A stretch of DNA of 64,000 nt, taken from Brevundimonas sp. MYb52 (GTDB taxonomy: Bacteria; Pseudomonadota; Alphaproteobacteria; Caulobacterales; Caulobacteraceae). Below the pieces are notes generated by a model, which was not told the DNA's origin, made no database searches, and saw nothing but the letters and a program-made list of their open reading frames with translations. The stretch spans positions 248,001-312,000 of the forward strand of contig NZ_PCPB01000002.1 of NCBI RefSeq assembly GCF_002979535.1, given 5' to 3'. A program made the translations under genes and the position numbers. Of this stretch, positions 36,590 to 46,234 are shown in pieces; the stretch's first letter is position 1, and the number at the start of each line of letters is the position of its first letter.

Positions 36590-36906
36590 GCCGGCTCGAC
36601 CACGACGGCGGTGCCATAGGCCAGAACCTCGGTCACGCCGGGCATGATCTCATTGGCGTCGTAGCGCATGGCCAGGATGGCGTTGGCGCCCATGTCGCGG
36701 GCGTGGGCGACCAGTTCATCATAGGCTTCCTGACGCGCGGCCTCGGCCAGTTTGACATAGGCGCCGACGCGCCCGCCGATCATCGACTGCACCCCGCCGA
36801 TGGCGTCCGAGACGAGATTGCGCGAGCGCACGGTGACGCCGCGCACCATGCCGATATGGCGGACGATGCGATGGCCGGTCAGATCATTGGTGGTGGCGAC
36901 GATCAT
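36586..36906 (-). CDS. YbjQ family (heavy-metal-binding-like) protein
   Basis: A 106-residue YbjQ/UPF0145 protein with IVATTNDLTGHRIVRHIGMVRGVTVRSRN at the start and AHARDMGANAILAMRYDANEIM later. The fold is a small pentameric beta barrel of unknown function. The ATG at 36906 gives the conserved beginning, although the frame stays open to 37104. It lies 16 nt after the folA stop. Confidence 0.86.
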   Translation of the reverse strand: MIVATTNDLTGHRIVRHIGMVRGVTVRSRNLVSDAIGGVQSMIGGRVGAYVKLAEAARQEAYDELVAHARDMGANAILAMRYDANEIMPGVTEVLAYGTAVVVEPA

Positions 36907-36922
36907 GCTGACATCTCCGGGT

Positions 36923-37450
<528 letters not shown>

Positions 37451-37506
37451 GCTATGAAATCCGTTGGTGATGAAACGATAGTCTCAGTCTGGCCGGGGAT
37501 CGACCA

Positions 37507-38100
37507 ATGAACAAGTACGCCAAGCCCTTGATCGTGGGCTTTATTGTCCTGTTCGCCGTGTCCTTCGTGCTTGGCATGCTGGGCGGGGCGGTGGGCGCGG
37601 ACCTTGGCGCGCTTCCGGTTCTGGCGGGGTTGTTCACCGGCGGATTCACCGCCTACATCATGGCCAACCTGGCAGGAAATCGAGCGGGGGTCGCCGCCAG
37701 CGACGCCGATCGCGCCCAGGCAGCTTCCCTGATCCCGCTGCCTGGAAAGGGGCTGCTCATTGTCTATCGCGAAGGTTTCGTGGCCATGGCGGCCGGGATG
37801 AACCTGGCGCTGGATGGGCGTGAGTTCGCTCAGTTGAAGGGTGGCAAGTTCACCGCCATTGCGGTCGGGCCGGGCGAACATCAGTTGTCGGCGGGGTTCG
37901 GCGGTCTGGCCGGGCCGCAGAACAACGCCGCGACCGTGAGCTTCTTCGTGGCCGCGGGCCAGGCCCAAGTCTATCGCGCCACGGTGTCGATGGGTGCGAT
38001 CAAGAACACTATCGCGCTCGAAACCGCACCCGGCGACAGGTCCGACCTCAGCGCGCGGCTTGCCCGCATGCCGATGACGGCGCCCGACGTTCAGGCCTGA
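37507..38100 (+). CDS. Membrane protein with DUF2846-like domain
   Basis: A 197-residue protein with two N-terminal transmembrane segments (about residues 7-27 and 35-55). The C-terminal domain (VAMAAGMNLALDGREFAQL, GGKFTAIAVGPGEHQLSAGF) follows the DUF2846 pattern of a VxLDGxxxxxLxxGxFxxxxVxPGxHxL beta sandwich. Function is unknown; this family often occurs as lipoproteins. It stops one base before the convergent aqpZ stop. Confidence 0.7.
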   Translation: MNKYAKPLIVGFIVLFAVSFVLGMLGGAVGADLGALPVLAGLFTGGFTAYIMANLAGNRAGVAASDADRAQAASLIPLPGKGLLIVYREGFVAMAAGMNLALDGREFAQLKGGKFTAIAVGPGEHQLSAGFGGLAGPQNNAATVSFFVAAGQAQVYRATVSMGAIKNTIALETAPGDRSDLSARLARMPMTAPDVQA

Positions 38101-38772
38101 TCAGGCCTCAGGCTCGAGCAGTTTCAAGCGGAAGAAGAGCGCGCCAATCACCGCGCCGATGGCTGGAGCGACGAAGAAGACCCAGACCTGGCTCAGGGCC
38201 TGGCCGCCGACCAGGAGGGCCGGACCGAAGCTGCGTGCCGGATTGACCGAGACGCCCGTCACCTGAATGCCGACGATGTGGATGACGGCCAGGGTGATGC
38301 CGATGGCGACGCCGGCGAAGGCGCCGTGCCCCTTGGCCCCCGTCACGCCCAGGATGGCGATGATGAAGATGGCGGTGGCCACGATCTCGAAGACCAGGGC
38401 GGCGTGCAGGCCGTACCCGCCCGGCGATCCGGCGTCGAAGCCGTTCTGGCCCAGGCTGGCGAAGCCGGTCTTGGCGATCATGCCGAGGATGGCCGCGCCG
38501 ATAATCGCGCCGACGAACTGGGCGATCCAGTAGATCAGCATATCCTTGGCGCTCATCCGCCCGGCGACGAAGACTCCCAGGCTAACCGCCGGGTTGACGT
38601 GACAGCCCGACACCGGTCCGATGCCATAGGCCATGGCGATGATGGCGAAACCAAAGGCCAGGGCGATGCCTAGCTGGCCCACATGATCGAAACCGCCCAG
38701 TACGGCCGCCCCGCACCCGAACAGCACCAGCACCATTGTCCCGACCAGTTCGGCCGCAAACTTCTTCAACAT
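38101..38772 (-). CDS. aqpZ: Aquaporin Z
   Basis: A 223-residue MIP-family channel with six helices and two half-helix NPA boxes (CHVNPAVSLGV and SVNPARSFGPAL), the classical water-channel signature. The selectivity arginine in NPARS is present. The length matches AqpZ and not GlpF. The ribosome site CGGGAGGG lies within a hairpin (38777-38821), so translation may be controlled. The gene is monocistronic in appearance. Confidence 0.93.
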   Translation of the reverse strand: MLKKFAAELVGTMVLVLFGCGAAVLGGFDHVGQLGIALAFGFAIIAMAYGIGPVSGCHVNPAVSLGVFVAGRMSAKDMLIYWIAQFVGAIIGAAILGMIAKTGFASLGQNGFDAGSPGGYGLHAALVFEIVATAIFIIAILGVTGAKGHGAFAGVAIGITLAVIHIVGIQVTGVSVNPARSFGPALLVGGQALSQVWVFFVAPAIGAVIGALFFRLKLLEPEA

Positions 38773-38776
38773 GACA

Positions 38777-38821
38777 ACCCTCCCGTTTCATGCGTCCGCA
38801 TCGACGCGGATCAGGGAGGGT
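38777..38821 (-). promoter_or_regulatory. aqpZ 5'-UTR hairpin sequestering the Shine-Dalgarno
   Basis: On the minus strand ACCCTCCC (38821-38814) is complementary over 8 bases to GGGAGGGT (38784-38777), which is the aqpZ ribosome site 4 nt before the ATG. An inner stem TCCGC/GCGGA sits between the arms. When folded, the ribosome site would be paired, as in RNA thermometers or other translational switches. Confidence 0.5.
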
Positions 38822-38868
38822 GCGCCGAGTCTCTTACGCTCGCCAGCCGGCGTTACGGGAGTTTACGA

Positions 38869-39177
38869 TCAGGTCTTTTGAGCGGCCGGCTCCAGCCACT
38901 TCAGCCATTTGCGTTGCATGGCGGCTTCGAGGTCGATGCCGGCGTGGTCGCAGTAGATCAGCAGCATGCCGAGGACGTCGGCGGCTTCGTCGGCCAGGGC
39001 CTCGGCGTCGGGTTTGCCTCGGGCGCGACCGGACAGGTTCAGATGCTCCTTGGTCAGCTCGCCCAGTTCTTCTTGCAGCTTGAGCAGGGCCCAGTCGCGG
39101 TCGCGGTCGATGGAATGCTCGCGCGCATAGATGTCGGAGATGCGGAGGACGTCCGCCTTCAGGTCAGTCAGTTTCAT
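38869..39177 (-). CDS. MazG-like nucleotide pyrophosphohydrolase
   Basis: A 102-residue all-alpha NTP-pyrophosphatase-like protein. The metal-binding signature appears as LQEELGELTKEH (EExxE) and ADEAADVLGMLLIYCD (ExxD). MazG-like enzymes hydrolyse nucleoside triphosphates or alarmone-like molecules, and some act in stress or phage response. The start overlaps the TIR-like gene stop (TGATG), so translation is coupled. It is the last gene of a thyA-TIR-MazG operon. Substrate is unknown. Confidence 0.82.
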   Translation of the reverse strand: MKLTDLKADVLRISDIYAREHSIDRDRDWALLKLQEELGELTKEHLNLSGRARGKPDAEALADEAADVLGMLLIYCDHAGIDLEAAMQRKWLKWLEPAAQKT

Positions 39178-40031
39178 CAGGTGCGGATCGAGGCCCATTG
39201 ATTGGCGAGAACGGCCAGAGGCGGGGCGGGCGACCAGGCCTCCTCGGGATCGCCGCCGGCCGGCACGAAATAGCCGTAGGCGCGGGTCCAGATCTCGATG
39301 ACGGCTTGCTGGAAGGCGTCGCGCGCCAAGGCGGCGTCGATGCGGCCCGTCAGGACCCCGTCCGCCATGCTGTTCAGGAAGTTGAAGACCGTGGACAGGG
39401 CGGCGGTGGCCTCTCCGTCATGGTCGTCGGCGATGTGGAAGGGGACGCCGTCGCGCAGGACCCGGCGGGCGCCGAGCACCGGTTCGTCGTCCCAGGCGGC
39501 GACCAGTTGCGCGGCCAGTTGCAGAGGCGTTTCGGATGGAGCGGTCGCCTCGCTGGCGGCCGAGGGGACGGCGGCGGGTTCGAGGCGCAAAGCCTGGCGC
39601 ACGCGGTTGCATGCGGGGCCGAGCGCGGCTCTCAGGTTCTGGTCGCGTCGGTCGGCGACATAGCGGAGCGGCTCGACCCCGATCAGGTCGGACGGCAGGT
39701 GGAGCTCGGCCCCGTGCGGCATGACGAAAAAGCAGCGACGTGGTCCCAGGGCGCCGATGAACAGACCCAGTTCGAAGACGACGTTGTCGCGCACGGTCTG
39801 AACGGTTCGGCCCCGGATGCGGACCACGTCGTCGGGCGTGAAGACGAAGACGGCGAACTCGACCTTTCGGCTCCAGGCGTAGAGGTCGATCAGGGCCGCG
39901 CTGGACGGCTGGAACACGCCCTGCGGCCAGACGGTCGGCTCACAGTCGAACTCCAGGTTTTCCTGAAGGGCGTAGGCCACCTCCAGCCCCTCGACCGAGG
40001 AGCCGATGAAAAGAGGCGGCCGCCGGATCAC
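39177..40031 (-). CDS. TIR-like nucleotide-binding protein (CAP12/Pycsar effector TIR type)
   Basis: A 284-residue cytoplasmic protein. Residues 1-130 match the TIR-like nucleotide-binding domain known from the effectors of cyclic-nucleotide defence systems: [39 protein letters not shown], and [17 protein letters not shown] with Glu87 as the putative NADase catalytic residue. The C-terminal 150 residues are mostly helical and unfamiliar. No CD-NTase, Pycsar cyclase or other sensor lies in the window. GTG start overlapping the thyA stop by 4 nt. NAD cleavage is inferred from the family. Confidence 0.8.
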   Translation of the reverse strand: MIRRPPLFIGSSVEGLEVAYALQENLEFDCEPTVWPQGVFQPSSAALIDLYAWSRKVEFAVFVFTPDDVVRIRGRTVQTVRDNVVFELGLFIGALGPRRCFFVMPHGAELHLPSDLIGVEPLRYVADRRDQNLRAALGPACNRVRQALRLEPAAVPSAASEATAPSETPLQLAAQLVAAWDDEPVLGARRVLRDGVPFHIADDHDGEATAALSTVFNFLNSMADGVLTGRIDAALARDAFQQAVIEIWTRAYGYFVPAGGDPEEAWSPAPPLAVLANQWASIRT

Positions 40032-40885
40032 TTCGACACTTCGGCCTTGATGTGCGGCCAGGGCGCGTAGTCGCTGACGACGAAGTCCGACAGCTCATAG
40101 GCGAACAGGTCGGATTTCGGCGCGACGGTCAGGGTTGGCAGGGGCAGGGGGGCGCGGGTCAGCTGCAGCTCGGCCTGCTCCAGATGGTTCAGATAGAGGT
40201 GGGCGTCGCCGAAGGTGTGAACGAAGTCGCCCGGCTCCAGCCCGACCACCTGGGCCAGCATGATGGTCAGCAGGGCGTAGGAGGCGATGTTGAACGGCAC
40301 GCCGAGGAAGACATCGGCCGAGCGCTGATACAGTTGGCAGCTCAGCTTGCCGTCGGCGACGAAGAACTGGAACAGGCAGTGGCAGGGCGGCAGGGCCATG
40401 TCGTCGACGTCGGCCGGGTTCCAGGCGCTGACGATATGGCGGCGGCTATTGGGATTGGTCTTCAGGCCGTGGACCAGCTTCTGGATCTGGTCGATGCTCG
40501 CGCCGTTGGGCGCGGCCCAGGAGCGCCACTGCTTGCCATAGACGGGGCCGAGGTCGCCGTTCTCGTCGGCCCATTCGTCCCAGATGCCGACGCCGTTGTC
40601 CTTGAGCCAGCCGATATTGGTCTCGCCGCGCAGGAACCACAGCAGCTCAATGAAGATCGAGCGCGTGTGCAGCTTCTTGGTGGTCAGAAGGGGGAAGCCC
40701 TTCGATAGGTCAAAGCGGATCTGACGACCGAAGACGCCCAGCGTCCCGGTGCCGGTGCGGTCGTCGCGGCGCACCCCGTTGTCGAGAATGTCGCGCAGCA
40801 GGTTGAGATACTGCCATTCGGGGTGATCGGCGGCGACCGCTCCGCTACGGGCTTCCAGGTCGGCGAGGGCGAGGGCGGCGTTCAT
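40028..40885 (-). CDS. thyA: Thymidylate synthase
   Basis: A 285-residue ThyA that methylates dUMP to dTMP using methylenetetrahydrofolate. The catalytic cysteine lies in [12 protein letters not shown], the phosphate-binding arginines in [12 protein letters not shown], and the substrate loop in [20 protein letters not shown]. The ATG at 40885 gives a 20-residue lead before the conserved YLNLLRDIL. The frame remains open to 40945. The stop overlaps the next gene's GTG, making thyA the first gene of an operon with TIR-like and MazG-like genes. Confidence 0.95.
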   Translation of the reverse strand: MNAALALADLEARSGAVAADHPEWQYLNLLRDILDNGVRRDDRTGTGTLGVFGRQIRFDLSKGFPLLTTKKLHTRSIFIELLWFLRGETNIGWLKDNGVGIWDEWADENGDLGPVYGKQWRSWAAPNGASIDQIQKLVHGLKTNPNSRRHIVSAWNPADVDDMALPPCHCLFQFFVADGKLSCQLYQRSADVFLGVPFNIASYALLTIMLAQVVGLEPGDFVHTFGDAHLYLNHLEQAELQLTRAPLPLPTLTVAPKSDLFAYELSDFVVSDYAPWPHIKAEVSK

Positions 40886-40957
40886 GGAAAGAGAGGATGG
40901 GGCCGAATCGGTCCGGTCGTCACGCGCGACGAATCGCTTGCCCACAAGAAAGCTGAA

Positions 40958-41506
40958 TCAGCCCTTGAAGCCGTCGCCGGACAGGAAGGCGGCTTCTTCC
41001 GCCGTCGTAACGCGGCCCAGGCAGGCATTGCGATGGGGGAAGCGGCCGAAGCGGGCGATGATGTCGCGGTGAATGACGGCGAACTTGAAGGTGTTCGGCT
41101 GGTCGGTCTCGTCCAGCAGGGTCAGCAGGCTTTCCTGATCCGCGAGCGATTCCGAATGCATCAGGGGCATCAGGACAAAGGGGCGCAGATCGTGGGCCAC
41201 CTTTTGGTCGTCGCCACGCGTGATGGCCGCCTTGGCGAACATCAGGGCCAGGGAATCGGTGGCGAACATATGGGCCGTGTCGCGAAAGGCGTTTCGCGGC
41301 AACTGGTCCAGCAGAATGATGAGGGCCAGCGTCCCCTCAGGCGTCGCGGTCCAGTGATCCAGCGTGCGGGCGGCGGCGGCGAAGTGGGTGTCGCGGCATC
41401 GTTCGGTGAAGGCCACGTCGAAAGCCGCGTTCTTGGCGAACCACTTGTCGGGACCGGCATCGATCCAGAAGGCGACGACTTCGGCGGGGGTAAGCAGTTG
41501 GGTCAT
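40958..41506 (-). CDS. DUF924 family protein
   Basis: A 182-residue DUF924 protein, an all-helical TPR-like family. Conserved stretches are LLTPAEVVAFWIDAGPDKWF, IILLDQLPRNAFRDTAHMF and the C-terminal HRDIIARFGRFPHRNACLGR. Function is unknown. The ATG at 41506 fits the conserved start. It lies about 73 bp upstream of thyA in the same direction. Confidence 0.87.
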   Translation of the reverse strand: MTQLLTPAEVVAFWIDAGPDKWFAKNAAFDVAFTERCRDTHFAAAARTLDHWTATPEGTLALIILLDQLPRNAFRDTAHMFATDSLALMFAKAAITRGDDQKVAHDLRPFVLMPLMHSESLADQESLLTLLDETDQPNTFKFAVIHRDIIARFGRFPHRNACLGRVTTAEEAAFLSGDGFKG

Positions 41507-41581
41507 GTGCAGAAGCTTAGCGCGCACAGGCGCGAATGCACGGCCCCCGAGGGGGAAATCATCTGACGATGTAAGGAAAAA

Positions 41582-41658
41582 TGGTCGGAGTGAGAGGATT
41601 CGAACCTCCGACCCCTGCGTCCCGAACGCAGTGCTCTACCAGACTGAGCCACACTCCG
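41582..41658 (-). tRNA. tRNA-Pro (anticodon CGG)
   Basis: A 77-nt cloverleaf on the minus strand. The acceptor stem CGGAGTG/CACTCCG is followed by A and an encoded CCA. The anticodon arm CTGCG-TTCGGGA-CGCAG places CGG at positions 34-36, and the T-arm contains GGTTCGAATCC. Confidence 0.97.
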
Positions 41659-41870
41659 ACATTTCTTCTCGGCGCGGACCAGAGGCCGTTGTTGCGCCGA
41701 GGAGGGGGCTTATAGCCACGAGTTTCGGACCTCGCAAGCGGGGATTTCGCGCCTTTTCAAAAACTCGCTGCTCGATGAAAATTCTTATGTTTTCAGTGTT
41801 GCATCCCCGAAAAGCTTGGCGTATCTCACCGCTCCTCGCAGCGACGAACTGCGGGGCGCGCCGGACCTGC

Positions 41871-41944
41871 TGGGGAATGGTGTAATGGTAACACTACGGT
41901 TTTTGGTACCGTCATTCTAGGTTCGAGTCCTAGTTCCCCAGCCA
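41871..41944 (+). tRNA. tRNA-Gln (anticodon UUG)
   Basis: A 74-nt cloverleaf. The acceptor stem TGGGGAA/TTCCCCA is followed by G and CCA. The anticodon arm ACGGT-TTTTGGT-ACCGT places TTG at 34-36, and the T-arm contains GGTTCGAGTCC. Confidence 0.97.
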
Positions 41945-42071
41945 TCCGCCCCTCGGGGCAAGAGCATCGACCGGCTCAAAGCTTCCTTCATATTATAATG
42001 TGTGATCGCTCAAGCGACAGACGTCCTGTCTGCGCTTGCCGTGGGTCATGCTGAGCCATGACGCCAAAGAA

Positions 42072-42101
42072 AAAGGCCGCCGGGGTGATCCGGCGGCCTT
42101 T
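42072..42101 (-). terminator. Strong intrinsic terminator of the S9 peptidase gene
   Basis: Twelve-base perfect arms (AAAGGCCGCCGG and CCGGCGGCCTTT) enclose a 6-nt loop. On the minus strand it is followed by TTTTTCTTT, 20 nt after the peptidase stop. It could also stop read-through from tRNA-Gln on the plus strand. Confidence 0.88.
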
Positions 42102-42120
42102 GGCGATTCTGATCCTGTGC

Positions 42121-44208
42121 TTAGCGCGGTGTCGTCGAGGGTGGCGTCGTCAAAGCCGGAGCGCCGTCCTTGTAGCGGTCGAACCAGGCCAGGATGGCGT
42201 TGATTCTGGCGGCGTTCTGAGAAGGGCGAACCGCCAGGCTGTGGCCGACGCCGGGAATCTTCACCAGGGCAGTGGGCACGCCGCGCAGTTGCAGGGCGCT
42301 GTAATACTGCTCCGACTCGCTGACGGGGGTGCGATAGTCCTCGTCGCCGACGACGACCAGGGTCGGCGTCTTGACGTTGCCGACCAGCGATAGCGGCGAG
42401 CGGCGCCAGTAGGCCTCGGGGTTCTCCCACGGATATTCACCGAACCAGTAGCGGGCGAAGAAGGCGGGGTTGTCGGCGGTCAGGACGAAGCTGGCCCAGT
42501 CGATCACCGGCTTCTGGCTGGCGGCGGCCTTGAAGCGGTCGGTCTTGCCGACGATCCAAGCGGTCAGCACGCCCCCGCCCGAGCCGCCGGTGACGAAAAG
42601 ACGATTCGGATCTGCCACGCCCCTGGCGATGACGGCGTCGACGCTGCTGATCAGGTCATCATAGTCATGACTGGGATAGTCGTGGTGGATCAGGTTGGCG
42701 AATTCCTCGCCGTAAGAGGTCGAGCCGCGCGGATTGACAGACAGGACGGCGTAGCCCGCTGCGGCGAACAGCTGATTGTCGGTGGCGAAGTGGGGGCCAT
42801 AGGCGGCGAAGGGGCCGCCGTGGATTTCCAAGATCAGCGGATACTTCTGACCTTCGACATAGCCTGCGGGCAGGGTCAGCCAGGATTCGATCGTGCGGCC
42901 GTCGTGCGAGGAGGCGATCTCCAGCCGCTGGACGGCGCCCAGGGTCTTGCCGGCCAGATAGTCGGCGTTCAGGCGGGTCAGCTGGGTCTGGCGGCCTTGG
43001 CGCAGAACGTGGATGTCAGCGGGGCGCAGGGCGTCGCCGCGCGTGAAGGCGACCGAACCGTCATCGGCCAGAGAGAAATCGCCGCCGGAATAGGGGCGGC
43101 CGATATCATCGCCGCTGAGACCCTGAACCACGGTCGACACGGCGCCGTCCAGTGTCACGCGCGCGACCGTGGTCGAGCCGTGGTCATCGTAGGCGATGAG
43201 GACGGAGCGCCCGTCTTGGCTCCACACCGGCGACTGGACCGAGCGGTCCAGGCTGGCGGTCAGGACGCGCCGGTTCGCGCCGTCGCGGTCCATCACATAG
43301 AGGCGGACGTTGTGATAGCCCATCCGCTGGTCGTCATAGCCGACATAGGCGATGCGGCGGCCGTCGGGCGAGACGACGGGCGACTGATCCGGGCCGCGAC
43401 GATCGGTCAGGGCCGTCAGGGCGCCGGAGCGGACGTCCAGGGCATAGACTTCGCTGTCGGCGGCTTCGCGCTGCCAGTCGGCGCCGCGATTGGCGCTGAG
43501 GTAGAGGGTGGCGGAATCGGGCGACCAGGACAGGTCGCCGCCATGGTTGAAGTCGCCCTGGGTCAGCTGACGCGCGCCGCCGCCGTCGGCGGGGGCGACG
43601 AAGACCTGACGATAGCCCGGCTTCAGATAGCCTTGGCCGTCGGCGCGATAGGTAACGGTGTCGATGACTTCCAGTGGCGGGGCCCACTGTGCGCCTTCGG
43701 GTTTGGCTAGGGCTGCGCCCAGGCTGGGCGCCTGGCCGGCGACCAGAATCGAATAGGCCAGCTTGGTCCCGTCCGGCGACCAACTGATTCCGGTGGGCGT
43801 ATTGGGCAGGTTGGTGACGCGCACGGACTGGCCCGAGGCGATCCAGCGCACGAACAACTGGGCGCCGCCGCCCTCGGCGGTCGAGATATAGGCGACGCGC
43901 GTGCCGTCGGGCGACCAGCGCGGCTGGCTGTGCGATCCGGCGGCGGCCGCCAGAGGCGTCTGTTGACCCGTGCGCACGTCGATCAGCCAGATCGTCGGCC
44001 GCATCCGATCGGTCATGATGTCGGCGGTCTGGCGCACATAGGCGATGCGCGAGCCATCCGGGCTTATTTGTGGGTCCGAAGCGACTTCAAGGCCGAACAG
44101 GTCCTGGGCCTGGAAGCGGGCGGAGTCGGATGGCGGCGGTGCGGACTGCGCCGCGACGGGCGCTGCCAGCAAGGCCAGGGCGCAACAGGCCCAGATCGCT
44201 TTTGACAT
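42121..44208 (-). CDS. S9 family prolyl oligopeptidase-type peptidase, secreted
   Basis: A 695-residue serine peptidase. A signal peptide (AIWACCALALLAAPVAAQSA) leads to a WD40/TolB-like propeller (DPQISPDGSRIAYVRQTAD, PRWSPDGTRVAYIS, ISWSPDGTKLAYS and similar repeats) and a C-terminal alpha/beta hydrolase. The nucleophile is in FVTGGSGGGVLTAW and the histidine in IPGVGHSLAVRPSQN. It probably trims oligopeptides in the periplasm, as dipeptidyl or acylaminoacyl peptidases do. The ATG at 44208 gives the signal peptide. A strong terminator follows. Confidence 0.92.
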   Translation of the reverse strand: MSKAIWACCALALLAAPVAAQSAPPPSDSARFQAQDLFGLEVASDPQISPDGSRIAYVRQTADIMTDRMRPTIWLIDVRTGQQTPLAAAAGSHSQPRWSPDGTRVAYISTAEGGGAQLFVRWIASGQSVRVTNLPNTPTGISWSPDGTKLAYSILVAGQAPSLGAALAKPEGAQWAPPLEVIDTVTYRADGQGYLKPGYRQVFVAPADGGGARQLTQGDFNHGGDLSWSPDSATLYLSANRGADWQREAADSEVYALDVRSGALTALTDRRGPDQSPVVSPDGRRIAYVGYDDQRMGYHNVRLYVMDRDGANRRVLTASLDRSVQSPVWSQDGRSVLIAYDDHGSTTVARVTLDGAVSTVVQGLSGDDIGRPYSGGDFSLADDGSVAFTRGDALRPADIHVLRQGRQTQLTRLNADYLAGKTLGAVQRLEIASSHDGRTIESWLTLPAGYVEGQKYPLILEIHGGPFAAYGPHFATDNQLFAAAGYAVLSVNPRGSTSYGEEFANLIHHDYPSHDYDDLISSVDAVIARGVADPNRLFVTGGSGGGVLTAWIVGKTDRFKAAASQKPVIDWASFVLTADNPAFFARYWFGEYPWENPEAYWRRSPLSLVGNVKTPTLVVVGDEDYRTPVSESEQYYSALQLRGVPTALVKIPGVGHSLAVRPSQNAARINAILAWFDRYKDGAPALTTPPSTTPR

Positions 44209-44344
44209 TCGGCGTTTCCCCCTCTGGAACGCCGTGATCATAGATACGGCGAAGGGGGCGGCAAGCGACATCGCTATGCGATGGTCGAGGTGCTGATTTC
44301 AGATGCGTTGGGGCGGTGTGCGCCATTCCCTTCGCTGAAGAGAA

Positions 44345-44421
44345 TGGCGCGAGTGACGGGGCTCGAACCCGCGACCTCCGGCGTGACAGGCCGGCACTCT
44401 AACCAACTGAGCTACACCCGC
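44345..44421 (-). tRNA. tRNA-Asp (anticodon GUC)
   Basis: A 77-nt cloverleaf on the minus strand. The acceptor stem GCGGGTG/CACTCGC has one G-U pair, with discriminator G and CCA. The anticodon arm CCGGC-CTGTCAC-GCCGG places GTC at 34-36. Confidence 0.97.
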
Positions 44422-44469
44422 GTTTCCCGAACCGAAGCGCTGTGCGCCGCGGCGAGGGGCGTCGTTTAG

Positions 44470-44501
44470 GCGGGGCCGCCGCACACGTCAAGCGGCCCCG
44501 C
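44470..44501. terminator. GC-rich hairpin between the AbgT gene and tRNA-Asp
   Basis: Ten-base perfect arms (GCGGGGCCGC and GCGGCCCCGC) enclose a 12-nt loop, about 32 nt after the AbgT stop on the minus strand. There is no T-run, so it is a probable stability element or a factor-dependent terminator. Confidence 0.45.
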
Positions 44502-44533
44502 TGTGGATAAGTGAAAATATCGCGAGACCTCCG

Positions 44534-46144
44534 TTACTTGGCCGCAGCGGCGGCCTGCGGCGGCGCCACGGGACCGGCGATTCCGCCGTCGGTGGGCAGG
44601 TGCGAGGCCACGGCGGGCGGGGGCGGTTCGTAGTGGACGCCCACGCCCGGCCCCAGCGGCAGGTCCAGCGCCACCCAGGTCGCCACCATGATCAGGCCCG
44701 CGATCAGGAAGGCCCCCGCATAGGGCAGCATGGTGGCCATCAGCGAGCCGAGGCCGAAGCGCGGGTCCCAGCGCTGGGCGAAGGTCAGGATCAGCGGGAA
44801 GTAACTCATCAGCGGGGTGGCGATGTTGGTGACGCTGTCGCCCATGCGATAGGCGGCGGTCGTCATCTCGGGGCTGATGCCCAGCAGCATGAACATGGGC
44901 ACGACGATGGGCGCCAGCGCCGACCACTTGGCTGAGGCCGAGCCGATGAACAGGTCAAAGACGCAGGACACCAGCACCACCACGATCAGCAGCAGCGGCG
45001 TCGGCAGGGCCAACTCGCGCAACGAGGCGGCGGCGTTGACCGCCAGGATCGGCCCCAGACCGGACCAGTTGAACATGGCGACGAAGTGGGCGGCGAAGAA
45101 GGCCAGGACGATATAGGGGGCTAACTGACTGATCCCCTCGCGCATCATGCGGACCAGGTCATGGTGCGACTTGATCGAGCCGGAGCCGACGCCGAAGGCG
45201 GCGCCCGCCCCAAAGAAGGTCAGGGCGAAGAAGGCGACCAGCGAGCGATACAGCGGGTTGAAGCGCTGGGCCGGCTCTGCATCCGCATCGACGAAGGGCG
45301 AGCCGGGCAGGAGGGTGACGATGGTCCACAGCGCGATCATCGACAGGATGGTCAGGCCGGCAAAGATCAGGCCGCGCTTTTCCATCGCTGAAAGCGGCTG
45401 CTTTTCCTCGGCGGTGGCGGGCGCAGCCGAGGTGGGGACCCACGGCCCGAGACGCGGCTCGATCACCCGGTCGGTCAGGAACCAGACGATTGGGGTGAAG
45501 ACGAAGACGACGCCGACGATGAAGAACCAGTTGCCGGCGATGCTGACGGCGTAGGACGGATCGATCAGGTGGGCGGCCGGTTCGGTGATGCCCAGAATCA
45601 GCGCGTCGCTGGCGCCGGGGAAGAGATTGCCTGCGTATCCGCCCGACACGGCGGCGAATCCGGCGGCCAGACCTGCCAGCGGATGGCGCCCCGCAGCGGC
45701 GAAGATGACGGCCGCCAGAGGAATGACCACGACATAGGAGGCGTCAGAGGCATGGTGCGACACCATGCCGGTCACCACGACGATCGGCGTCAAGATGAAT
45801 CGCGGGGCATTCAGCAGGGCGCCGCGAATGGCGGTCGAGAACATGCCGGTCCGCTCGGCGACGGACGCGCCGTAAATAATTGTGATCACGATCCCCAGAG
45901 GTGGAAAATCGGCCAGGGTGCGCGGCATGCCGATGAAGAGCCGCTCCAGATTGGCGGGCGACAACAGGCTCTCGGCCTGCAGCACATCGCCCGTCACCGG
46001 GTTGACCGCTGACCAGCCCAGACCTGCGCCGACCAGGCTGAGGACAATCAGGCCCAGGATAAGCCACAGAAAGAGAAAAACAGGATCGGGCAGACGATTG
46101 CCGACGCGCTCAATGGTGTTCAGCAAGCGGGCTGCCAGGCTCAT
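44534..46144 (-). CDS. AbgT family transporter
   Basis: A 536-residue inner-membrane protein of the AbgT family, known for p-aminobenzoyl-glutamate uptake and for sulfonamide export in some members. The N-terminus VGNRLPDPVFLFLWLILGLIVLS, the TGMVSHHASDASYVVVIPLAAVIF hairpin region, SGGYAGNLFPGASDALILG and IGSASAKWSALAPIVVPMFM are family features. The C-terminal tail is Pro/Ala-rich. A GAAGG ribosome site precedes the ATG at 46144. The gene diverges from nuoA. The true substrate is unknown. Confidence 0.92.
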   Translation of the reverse strand: MSLAARLLNTIERVGNRLPDPVFLFLWLILGLIVLSLVGAGLGWSAVNPVTGDVLQAESLLSPANLERLFIGMPRTLADFPPLGIVITIIYGASVAERTGMFSTAIRGALLNAPRFILTPIVVVTGMVSHHASDASYVVVIPLAAVIFAAAGRHPLAGLAAGFAAVSGGYAGNLFPGASDALILGITEPAAHLIDPSYAVSIAGNWFFIVGVVFVFTPIVWFLTDRVIEPRLGPWVPTSAAPATAEEKQPLSAMEKRGLIFAGLTILSMIALWTIVTLLPGSPFVDADAEPAQRFNPLYRSLVAFFALTFFGAGAAFGVGSGSIKSHHDLVRMMREGISQLAPYIVLAFFAAHFVAMFNWSGLGPILAVNAAASLRELALPTPLLLIVVVLVSCVFDLFIGSASAKWSALAPIVVPMFMLLGISPEMTTAAYRMGDSVTNIATPLMSYFPLILTFAQRWDPRFGLGSLMATMLPYAGAFLIAGLIMVATWVALDLPLGPGVGVHYEPPPPAVASHLPTDGGIAGPVAPPQAAAAAK

Positions 46145-46234
46145 GCTGCGACCTTCATTACAGAGGTATGGGGAAGCCGCCATTTACGCGTATCGTTGGT
46201 GCGGGCGCCAACCGCGGGGGCTGCGGCAAAACGC

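Noticed and set aside
39177..40031. TIR-like protein as part of a CBASS or Pycsar locus
   Set aside because: No CD-NTase, nucleotide cyclase, Cap2/Cap3 or other effector gene occurs in the window, so a classical locus is not supported.
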